From contig SCUJ01000006.1 in assembly GCA_004297165.1 (NCBI GenBank), positions 496,001 through 560,000 of the forward strand: a DNA stretch of 64,000 nucleotides. The letters run 5' to 3'. Below the pieces are notes generated by a model. It saw only the letters and a program-made list of their open reading frames with translations, had not been told where the DNA came from and searched no databases. Both the position numbers and the translations under genes were made by a program. The DNA is from Gammaproteobacteria bacterium. GTDB lineage: Bacteria; Pseudomonadota; Gammaproteobacteria; Eutrophobiales; Eutrophobiaceae. Positions 20,656 to 28,762 of this stretch are shown here, piece by piece (within the stretch, counting starts at the first letter, position 1; every line of letters starts with the position of its first letter).

Positions 20656-23412
20656 TCAGTTTTTTTCGAGCCGGACCGCGCAGAATTTGAGTTCCGGTAT
20701 CTTCCCGAAGGGATCTAGGGCCTCATTCGTGAGGAGATTGGCGGCCGCTTCGTTGTAGCAAAAAGCCATGAATACCACCCCGCGCGGCATGCCAGTGTCC
20801 ACCCTGGAAAGTGCAACGATGGCGCCGCGGCGCGAACGAAGGGTGATGGGTTCTCCCGGATTGATGCCAACTGCGGCGAGGTCCTCAGGGTGGATGCTGA
20901 TAACGGGATGTGGTTCCAACTCATTCAGAACGGCAGCCCGGCGCGTCATGCTGCCAGTATGCCAGTGCTCCAGTTGCCTGCCAGTAGTAAATACTATGGG
21001 ATATTCGGCATCCGGCAGCTCATCCGCATGTATATATTCTGCAGGAACGAACCGGCCCCTGCCGTCCTTGGTCGGAAACTCGTTGATGAAGATGACTTCC
21101 TCGCCCGGATCGCCGTCGTTGAGCAGTGGCGCGGTAAGCGCATCTTCGCGCTCCAGTCGCTGCCATGTCATGCCACCCATGCTGGGAGTGGCCTCGCAGA
21201 TCTCGTGAAAGACGTCACTCACCTCGGGATAATTCCACTTCAGCCCCAACCGTTGCGCCATCTGTTGGATGATCCAGAGATCCTGACGCGCCTCGCCCGG
21301 GGGATCGATGGCCTGGCGGCCGATCTGCACCCGCCGGTCTGTATTGGTAAAGGAGCCGGTCTTTTCCGGGAAGGCCGAGGCCGGCAGGATGACATCCGCG
21401 AAACCTGCGGTTTCCGTAAAGAAGATATCCTGCACCACCAGATGCCGTAATCCGGCCAGGGCATCCCGTGCATGGTTCAGGTTCGGATCCGACATGGCCG
21501 GATTTTCGCCCATGATGTACATGCCTTTCACAACGCCATTGTGGATGGCATGCATCACCTCGACTACGGTCAATCCTGGCCGCGGGTCCAATCCCTTGCA
21601 ATCCCAAAGGGTTTCGAAGCGGGCCCTGACCCCTTCATCCGCCACCGGTTGGTAGTTGGGAAAGGACATGGGGATCAAGCCAACATCGGAGGCCCCCTGC
21701 ACATTGTTCTGTCCGCGCAGCGGATGCAATCCAGTCCCTGGACGGCCGATCTGGCCCGTGAGGAGGGCGAGTGAGATCAGGCAGCGCGCATTATCCGTTC
21801 CGTGAATGTGCTGCGATACGCCCATGCCCCAGAAGATCATGGCCGCGCCTGCCTTGGCGTATGCGCGCGCGACCTCTTTCAGGAGGTCCGCATCGACGCC
21901 GCACAAGGCCGCAACGCTCTCCGGGCTGTAACGACTGACGACCTCCCTGAGTTGCTCGAAGCCGGTGGTCCGCTGGGCGATGAATTCCCGGTTATGCAAG
22001 CCCTCGGCAATTATGGTGTGCAGCAGGCTGTTCAACAGAGGCACGTCGGTGTCCGGACGGAACTGCAGATGATGCTTGGCGTGGGCGGCGAGGGCGGAGC
22101 GGTAGGGATCGAGAACAATCAAGGTCTTGCCTGATTTAACCGCATTTTTCATGAAGGTGGCCGCGACCGGATGATTCACGGTCGTATTGGATCCAACGAC
22201 GACGATGACATCGGCCTTGGCGGCATCGCCAAACGGGTTGGAGACGGCGCCGGAGCCGATGGTTTCCATCAAGGCGGCCACGGAAGAGGCGTGACACAGC
22301 CGGGTGCAATGATCGACATTGTTGGTCCGGAAACCCGTGCGCACCAGCTTTTGAAACAGATACGCCTCTTCGTTGCTGCCCTTGGCCGAACCGAAACCGG
22401 CGAGGGATGCCGGGCCGTCCGTATCTCGCAGAATCTTCAGGCCTTTAGCCGCGAAATCGAGGGCCTCATCCCAACTGGCCTCGCGAAAATATTCGGCGAT
22501 CTGATCCTGACGCAACAGTTCGGCGGTCTTCGCCTTACCCTCGCGCCGAATCAACGGCTGGGTCAGCCGGTCCGGGTGATGGACGTAATCGAAACCGTAG
22601 CGTCCCTTGACGCACAGCCGGCTGTGGTTTGCCGGCCCATCCCGTCCTTCCACTTGAAGGATGTGATTGTCTTTGACCAGATAGGTGAGTTGGCAACCTA
22701 CGCCGCAATAGGGGCAGACAGAAGGAACCGTCTTCTCCGATTCGATCAGACCAACCTTTCCGGAAGGCATGAGGGCACCGGTGGGACAGGCCTGCACGCA
22801 TTCCCCGCAACTCACACAGGTACTGGCGCCGAGCGGATCATGCAGATCGAAGACGATTGAAGCGTGTGCGCCACGGTAGGCAAAACCGATGACGTCATTA
22901 ACCTGCTCTTCGCGACACGCCCGCACACAGCGTGTACATTGAATACAGGCATCCAGATTTACTGTTATGGCGGGATGGCTGGCATCCATCGACGGTTGCT
23001 CCCGGCCGGGGAAACGCGGCGCAGGGATCCGCAAGACTTCATCCGCCCAATGATCCAGGAGGGAATTGCGCGTGTAAGGTGAGGCTGATTGCATCGGCAT
23101 ATCGGCACGCAGCAACTCGACAACCATGCGCTGGGAGTGCCGGGCGCGCTCGCTTTCGCTGTTGACCTTCATCCCGGCGGCTGGTTTCCGGCAACATGAA
23201 GGCGCCAGGGTCCGCTCGCCCTCAATCTCGACCATGCAGGCGCGACAGTTGCCGTCTGCGCGATAACCTTCTTTGTAACAGAGGTGCGGGATCTCCAGGC
23301 CATGGCGTCTGGCTGATTCTAGGATGGATTCATCTGGCAGGGCGTCGATCGATCTGCCATTGAAACTGAAGGCTACCAGGTTCGGATGCGCGATTTCCTG
23401 TTTAGCGGTCAT
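20656..23412 (-). CDS. NAD-dependent formate dehydrogenase, catalytic (molybdopterin) subunit, Cys type
   Basis: This subunit oxidises formate to CO2 at a bis-MGD Mo/W centre in the cytoplasm and passes electrons through Fe-S clusters to the NuoEF-like subunit upstream. The 918-aa protein has a 2Fe-2S domain (about 12-90), two [4Fe-4S] ferredoxin motifs (CIQCTRCVRAC, CVSCGECVQAC), the Molybdop_Fe4S4 motif (CPYCGVGC) and then the molybdopterin and MoCo-binding domains. The metal ligand position in DHCTRLCHASS is Cys373 (TGT), not selenocysteine. The architecture matches FdsA-type enzymes. The start overlaps the end of the NuoEF-fusion gene by 11 bases. No fdhD/fdsC chaperone is in the window. 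Confidence 0.92.
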   Translation of the reverse strand: MTAKQEIAHPNLVAFSFNGRSIDALPDESILESARRHGLEIPHLCYKEGYRADGNCRACMVEIEGERTLAPSCCRKPAAGMKVNSESERARHSQRMVVELLRADMPMQSASPYTRNSLLDHWADEVLRIPAPRFPGREQPSMDASHPAITVNLDACIQCTRCVRACREEQVNDVIGFAYRGAHASIVFDLHDPLGASTCVSCGECVQACPTGALMPSGKVGLIESEKTVPSVCPYCGVGCQLTYLVKDNHILQVEGRDGPANHSRLCVKGRYGFDYVHHPDRLTQPLIRREGKAKTAELLRQDQIAEYFREASWDEALDFAAKGLKILRDTDGPASLAGFGSAKGSNEEAYLFQKLVRTGFRTNNVDHCTRLCHASSVAALMETIGSGAVSNPFGDAAKADVIVVVGSNTTVNHPVAATFMKNAVKSGKTLIVLDPYRSALAAHAKHHLQFRPDTDVPLLNSLLHTIIAEGLHNREFIAQRTTGFEQLREVVSRYSPESVAALCGVDADLLKEVARAYAKAGAAMIFWGMGVSQHIHGTDNARCLISLALLTGQIGRPGTGLHPLRGQNNVQGASDVGLIPMSFPNYQPVADEGVRARFETLWDCKGLDPRPGLTVVEVMHAIHNGVVKGMYIMGENPAMSDPNLNHARDALAGLRHLVVQDIFFTETAGFADVILPASAFPEKTGSFTNTDRRVQIGRQAIDPPGEARQDLWIIQQMAQRLGLKWNYPEVSDVFHEICEATPSMGGMTWQRLEREDALTAPLLNDGDPGEEVIFINEFPTKDGRGRFVPAEYIHADELPDAEYPIVFTTGRQLEHWHTGSMTRRAAVLNELEPHPVISIHPEDLAAVGINPGEPITLRSRRGAIVALSRVDTGMPRGVVFMAFCYNEAAANLLTNEALDPFGKIPELKFCAVRLEKN

Positions 23413-25084
23413 CGGCGAATTCCTGGGGGAAATATTTCATGGCGCAACGGAGGGCGTTGGGTGCGGCCTGTCCGAGGCCACAGATCGAGGCATCCGCCAT
23501 GACGCGGGCCAGGTCCTCCAGCAGGTTATGGTCCCATGTTTTCCGGCTCATCAGGGTGACGGCCTTGCTGGTTCCCACACGGCAGGGTGTGCATTGGCCG
23601 CAGGATTCATCGCGGAAGAAACGCATCGCGTTAAGCGCGGCCTCACGGACGCTGTCCTCAGTCGAAAGCACGATGACCGCGGCGGAACCGATAAAACAGC
23701 CGTAAGTGTTCAGTGTATCGAAATCCAGCGGGATTTCGCCGAGCGAGGCCGGCAGGATGCCGCCGGAGGCGCCGCCGGGGAAATACGCGTAGAACTCATG
23801 TCCTGGCGTCATTCCGCCACAATATTCATCGATCAATTCCCGTACCGTGATCCCGGCCGGGGCCTGGTACATCCCAGGTTTGCGCACCCGCCCGCTGACC
23901 GAAAAGGAACGCAGGCCCTTGCGGCCATTCCGGCCTTGGGAGAGAAACCAGTCCGGTCCCTTTTCGATCAGGTCCCTGACCCAATAAAGCGTTTCCATGT
24001 TGTGTTCCAGCGTCGGACGGCCGAACAGCCCGACCTCGGCCACATAGGGCGGACGCAGCCGCGGCATCCCGCGTTTGCCCTCTATGGATTCGATCATGGC
24101 CGATTCCTCGCCGCAGATATAGGCCCCGGCCCCGCGCCGCAGATGAATCTCGGGCAAGGCAACCGGTGGGTTCTTTTTCAGGTTCGCCAATTCCTGTTCC
24201 AGGATCTGGCGGCAGCCCGCGTATTCATCCCGCAGATAGATGTAGATGGCTGGTGCCTCGATGGCCCACGCGGCAATCAAGGCGCCTTCCAGAAACCGCT
24301 GGGGGTCGCGTTCGAGATAATGGCGATCCTTGAATGTGCCCGGTTCGCCTTCATCGATATTGACGGCCAGGAGGCGCGGCGATTGTTGTTTACGCAGGAT
24401 CTCCCATTTCATCCCGGCCGGGAATCCGGCCCCGCCCAGGCCGCGCAGACCGGATTGTTTCAATATGGCGATAATGGATTCCGGCGTATGTCGACCGCCA
24501 TGACAGTCCCGCAGCAGGCGATAGCCGCCATCATCGAGATAATCCTGATAACTGATCCAGGGTTGAGGTTCTATCCGGGTTTGATTGGCATCCAGACACG
24601 CCTGTACCTTGGTCACGGTTGCAGCAGGGATGGGATTCGTGCCAACCACCACCGCTGGCGCTTGCTCGCAACGTCCGATGCAGGGTACTTGCTCAATATG
24701 AACACCCGCGCGTTCGAGTCGGTGTAGTTCTTCATACAGGGCCGTGGCCCCCTGCATGGCACAGGCGATTGAGTTACATACCCGGACTGTAATCTCGGGT
24801 GCTTTGGCCTCGGACCAGACCACCTGAAAGTGATGATAAAAACTGGCGACCTCAAAGACTTCCACGACCGGGAGCTTCATCGCTGCGGCCAGGGCAACGA
24901 TATGCGCGGCGGAGATCTGACGGTATTTGTCCTGAATCAGATGCAGGTATTCGATCAGCAGATCCCGGCGTCTTGGCCGGAGGCCCAGCAATGCCTCGAT
25001 CTCTGCCGCAGCCTTGGGATCGATTGTCCTGCCGCGAAATTGCGCCATCTTTACCCGCGGTGTTTCAGAAACGCTCGCTGACAC
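23402..25084 (-). CDS. NAD-dependent formate dehydrogenase, NuoE-NuoF fusion subunit
   Basis: This is the diaphorase half of the soluble formate dehydrogenase. The 560-aa protein joins a NuoE-like thioredoxin-fold [2Fe-2S] domain (about 20-165, with cysteines in CNSIAC and CIGRCEQAP) to a NuoF-like FMN/NADH domain. The NuoF part has the glycine-rich GLRGLGGAGFPAGMKWE near 205, GAGAYICGEESAM, and the [4Fe-4S] motif ESCGQCTPCRVG near 515. In canonical Fds enzymes these are separate FdsG and FdsB proteins, so this is a natural fusion. It lies first, immediately upstream of the catalytic gene. Confidence 0.9.
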   Translation of the reverse strand: MSASVSETPRVKMAQFRGRTIDPKAAAEIEALLGLRPRRRDLLIEYLHLIQDKYRQISAAHIVALAAAMKLPVVEVFEVASFYHHFQVVWSEAKAPEITVRVCNSIACAMQGATALYEELHRLERAGVHIEQVPCIGRCEQAPAVVVGTNPIPAATVTKVQACLDANQTRIEPQPWISYQDYLDDGGYRLLRDCHGGRHTPESIIAILKQSGLRGLGGAGFPAGMKWEILRKQQSPRLLAVNIDEGEPGTFKDRHYLERDPQRFLEGALIAAWAIEAPAIYIYLRDEYAGCRQILEQELANLKKNPPVALPEIHLRRGAGAYICGEESAMIESIEGKRGMPRLRPPYVAEVGLFGRPTLEHNMETLYWVRDLIEKGPDWFLSQGRNGRKGLRSFSVSGRVRKPGMYQAPAGITVRELIDEYCGGMTPGHEFYAYFPGGASGGILPASLGEIPLDFDTLNTYGCFIGSAAVIVLSTEDSVREAALNAMRFFRDESCGQCTPCRVGTSKAVTLMSRKTWDHNLLEDLARVMADASICGLGQAAPNALRCAMKYFPQEFADDR

Positions 25085-25408
25085 GAAATTTCATCCTCAT
25101 CTCTATGGTTATCGGACATCACCCCGGATGCCCCATTGACTACGCTGTGTACTCTATTCTTGGGTGAAGCACGCCTGAATCCTGACTGGATTGTAACCTC
25201 TGGGCGACCTCTGGAACAATTGTCTATATTCCAGTATATCGATACGCTCCGTTTACAATAGAATCCAATGATAGCGCCAATCAAACCAACAATAACCGAC
25301 CCCGGATGAGTGGGTCCAGAAACCTTATAGGTCGCTTGGAACACGGCTGTTGCAAGACGATGCGAAAGCCCGGCCACAATGTCTCAAATAATCGAAAAGG
25401 ATTAAATT
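25085..25408. other. Divergent promoter region between FDH and CPBP genes
   Basis: These 324 bases separate two divergent genes and must hold both start regions. A TTGCAA (25350-25355) and CACAAT (25375-25380) pair 19 bases apart could serve the plus-strand gene, but this is weak. I see no gene, repeat or terminator. Confidence 0.4.
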
Positions 25409-28400
25409 GTGCGAGTCTCCGCTATTGCCCTGCAATCTCCCCGGTTCTGGATTGGTTTCCTGATCGTTTCATGCGGCGCCGCGATTGCCGCTATAAAACT
25501 GATGTTCATCGTTTTTCCAAACCTGCACGTCGATGTCAGTATTTCCCGTGAGGATGCCGTTGCCAGGGCGCTGATCTTCCAGCAGGAACGCTTTCCCGAG
25601 TTGCAATACGAACGCACCGCCGTCGCCTTCATCGGCAACGATGATTTGCAGAATTACGTCGAGCTCGAAGCTGGAGATGCGGCTGCCTTCCAGGAACTCA
25701 TTCCCAAACCCGACGCCAAGACGCATTTCTGGCGCGTCCGCATCTTCAAGCCCGGCCAGCAGCAGGAACTGTTCGTCGATCTGAGTCCGACCGGCATACC
25801 TCTGGGATACGTTTACGTCATCCCGGAACAGGAACCAGGCGCCGCGCCGACCGAGCAGGCGGCGCGGGCGATTGCGGAAAATGGGGCGCGCGGCTTATTG
25901 GGCGCCCGTTTTTCGAGCTACTCGCCTTTGGAAGCGCATGTGACTCGTCAGGATTCAGGGCGGGTGGATCACAGCTTCGTCTATGAGCACTCCGACCTTG
26001 TTATCGGCGATGCGCGTTTCCGGCTGGAAATCGAGGTTGCCGGCGATCAGCTGATAGCCGTTTCGTCGCAAACATTTATTCCGGAGGCATTCGAACAACG
26101 CTACGGAAAAATGCGCGCGCTGAACAATCATATCAGTAATATTTCACAGATAGCGATGGGTTTGCTTTTAGTTCTGACGGGGATGATTGGCGGAGGGATC
26201 TGGCTGTTTCGCCGGCAAGAATTGCAATTGCGCCAGGCCGTCGCGCCAGGTATTGCGATTGGAGTGGGCATGGCTTGTGCCTTGCTGGCCAACCTGCCCA
26301 TGGCATGGATGAATTATCAGACAACCAGCACCGTGCAAACCTTTCTCATGCTGCAATGGGGGCAGGCCGGATTATTGATCCTTATCGTCAGTATCGAATT
26401 GATCATGGCACTGGCAATTGCGGAAGGGCTTACCCGCCTGGCTTTTGGCCAGCATCCACGTTTGTGGACACAGTTCCGCCATGAGGTTGCGGCGACGCCG
26501 GAGATCTGGGGACGGGTGCTTGGCGGTTATGCATGGGCGGGGTTGTTCTTGCTGTATGTCGTGTTATTTTATCTCTTCAGCACCATGGTGCTGGGATGGT
26601 GGCAACCCGCCGGCATCGAATCCAATCCGAATATACTGGCCAGTTGGCGTCCGGCGCTGGCCCCCATCTTCGGCGCCTTGAGGGCCGGGATCGAGGAGGA
26701 ATGCCTGTTCCGGGCCATCCCTCTGGCCGGCGCGGCGCTGATTGGCAATCATTTTGGCAAGCGCGACAGATTTATCATCGCCGCGTTGATTGTTCAGGCG
26801 CTGGTATTTGCCGGCGCCCACGCGAATTACGCCACCTTGCCAGGCTACAGCCGCCTGGTCGAAATACTTATCCCCGCCCTGGTCTTCGGTCTGGTCTATC
26901 TGCGTTTCGGTCTGCTTGCGGGCATTATCGCCCACTTCGAATATGATTTGACGCTGATGAGCCTGCCGATTTTTTCCGCCGAATTTTCCAGTCTCTGGAT
27001 CGACCGGCTGCTCGTTATTCTCGCCGGCTCGGCGCCATTAATCGCGATAATTCTGGCCAGAATGCGGCAAGGCGCCCTGATCCCGCTCGGCGCAAAATGG
27101 CGCAATTCGGGTTATGTGAAGGCGGCGCCAGTCGCAGTCCGCCAACAGGAACGATATGTCCATAACACAACCACCCTCGGCGTCAATATCAAGACCATGT
27201 TGGCGCTGGGAATCCTGTTCGCGATACTGAATGCAATCGACGTATCGCGGCCGGCGCAGATCGTCTGGCCGGAATTCACCATCGATCGAGCACAGGCCCA
27301 GGCGCGCGCCGAAGAAGCTCTGGCGGCGCGAGACGTGTTATTGAACGCTGAATGGCGGCGCACCGTAATCGCGAAATCTGAACGGATGGCCGCCGCCCAA
27401 TTCGTCTGGCGCGAGTCCGGGCCCGGATACGTACAGATACTTCTGGGCCGTTATATCGAACCGCCGTTGTGGGTCGTTACCTGGCGCAAGTTCGAAGGTC
27501 CGGTGGAAGATCGCTCCGAATCCTGGCAGGTCCTGCTGAATCCCGACGGCAGTCCGCGCGAGATCAAACATAAATTACCCGAGGGCAGGGCGGGCGCCCG
27601 TTTGAACAGAGAACAGGCATTGGCCATCGCCGAGGCGTGGATCGGGGATCTGGGTTGGCAGGAGGTTGCGCAACTCGAATTGAAGAAGATCGAAGAGACG
27701 CAACGTCCGGCGCGCAGCGATTGGACCCTGCAATTCATGGATAAAACCGCCTATCATCAAGCGGAGGCAACAGCGCTAATCGCCATCGATCTGGCCGGTG
27801 ACGAGGTGGCGGGGTATTCCCGGACCATCTCGATCCCTGAAGCCTGGGTGCGGGCCGAACGGGAAGCGTCCGCACGACGTCTGCCCTTCATAATCGTTTC
27901 GGTGGTTGCGCTGCTTACCATCTTCTGTTGCGCCGGCATCACGTTCTTCCGCGGAGGCAGCGGCCGGAAATTCAGTTTAAAAATAGCGGCGCCCTGGATG
28001 TTGGCCGCTGTAATCCCATTTCTTGCCGTCACTCTTATGCGAATGGATACCCGTCTCGGCGTCTTACAAACCACGATGGGCTGGGGAGCGCAGATCGGGA
28101 TGTTAATGGCGGGTTTTCTCGTCAGCGCCATCGCGCTCGGCGGTTTGTTTTTTCTGGCGGCACAGGCCATCCACGGGGAATCTCCGCGGCCGGGCGCCAG
28201 CGCCGGCAAGGATATGTGGATTGGGTCCGCCTGCGCCCTTGCGCTGGGTAACTATGTGGGTTTGCTCGAAATGGTCCTGCCGGTCTCCTCCGTGCCGGTG
28301 GCCCTTACTGCGGATCTTGGCGCCTGGAGTCCCCTGTGGGCTCTGCTTATGAACGGACTGACGAGGCTGACCGCGATCAGTTTGTCGGTGCTATTTGCAA

Positions 28401-28762
28401 TCGGTCTGGTCCGCTTCACGGACAGGACCTGGCGCAAGTCATTGATCATGGCGCTGCTAATCCTCCTCCTGGTTTGCGGCGTCTTCGCTGACCGCGAACC
28501 ACTCGAAGGGTTGTTGCGCCCGACCGTACAGATTTTTACCATCCTTTTGATCTTCGAACTCGTGCGCCGTCGGCAAGTGGGCGCGGCGCTGGCGATGCTC
28601 GGGATTAATATTGCGTTACGGCAGCTTTACCTCTTTCGTGCTCTTTACCCTGAGGCATGGTGGCACAGTTTGATCGGCGCGGCCGCCGTCCTGGCAGCGA
28701 CATATCTACTGGTCAGGCACTGGCATGCCAATGCGAATGCACCTGCTAGAGAAGCGGTCTGA
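25409..28762 (+). CDS. Large CPBP-family intramembrane metalloprotease with repeated PepSY-like segments
   Basis: The 1117-aa membrane protein has one N-terminal helix, a PepSY-like soluble region (about 45-230), a helix bundle and then a CPBP (Abi/Rce1-type) core. The core keeps the motif EECLFR (Glu430, Glu431, Arg435), a His in GAHANYA and a His in AHFEYD, the expected catalytic/metal residues. A second TM helix near 590, another PepSY-like region (about 610-820) and a second multi-helix bundle to the end follow, so the protein looks like a duplicated soluble-plus-membrane architecture. Ordinary CPBP proteins are 200-300 aa. Start is GTG with AAAAGG 8 bases upstream. The role and substrate are unknown. 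Its 3' end overlaps the converging FDH gene by 17 bases. Confidence 0.78.
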   Translation: MRVSAIALQSPRFWIGFLIVSCGAAIAAIKLMFIVFPNLHVDVSISREDAVARALIFQQERFPELQYERTAVAFIGNDDLQNYVELEAGDAAAFQELIPKPDAKTHFWRVRIFKPGQQQELFVDLSPTGIPLGYVYVIPEQEPGAAPTEQAARAIAENGARGLLGARFSSYSPLEAHVTRQDSGRVDHSFVYEHSDLVIGDARFRLEIEVAGDQLIAVSSQTFIPEAFEQRYGKMRALNNHISNISQIAMGLLLVLTGMIGGGIWLFRRQELQLRQAVAPGIAIGVGMACALLANLPMAWMNYQTTSTVQTFLMLQWGQAGLLILIVSIELIMALAIAEGLTRLAFGQHPRLWTQFRHEVAATPEIWGRVLGGYAWAGLFLLYVVLFYLFSTMVLGWWQPAGIESNPNILASWRPALAPIFGALRAGIEEECLFRAIPLAGAALIGNHFGKRDRFIIAALIVQALVFAGAHANYATLPGYSRLVEILIPALVFGLVYLRFGLLAGIIAHFEYDLTLMSLPIFSAEFSSLWIDRLLVILAGSAPLIAIILARMRQGALIPLGAKWRNSGYVKAAPVAVRQQERYVHNTTTLGVNIKTMLALGILFAILNAIDVSRPAQIVWPEFTIDRAQAQARAEEALAARDVLLNAEWRRTVIAKSERMAAAQFVWRESGPGYVQILLGRYIEPPLWVVTWRKFEGPVEDRSESWQVLLNPDGSPREIKHKLPEGRAGARLNREQALAIAEAWIGDLGWQEVAQLELKKIEETQRPARSDWTLQFMDKTAYHQAEATALIAIDLAGDEVAGYSRTISIPEAWVRAEREASARRLPFIIVSVVALLTIFCCAGITFFRGGSGRKFSLKIAAPWMLAAVIPFLAVTLMRMDTRLGVLQTTMGWGAQIGMLMAGFLVSAIALGGLFFLAAQAIHGESPRPGASAGKDMWIGSACALALGNYVGLLEMVLPVSSVPVALTADLGAWSPLWALLMNGLTRLTAISLSVLFAIGLVRFTDRTWRKSLIMALLILLLVCGVFADREPLEGLLRPTVQIFTILLIFELVRRRQVGAALAMLGINIALRQLYLFRALYPEAWWHSLIGAAAVLAATYLLVRHWHANANAPAREAV

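Noticed and set aside
22261-22320. Selenocysteine in the first FDH
   Set aside because: The codon at the ligand position (22294-22296) is TGT for Cys and the frame is uninterrupted.
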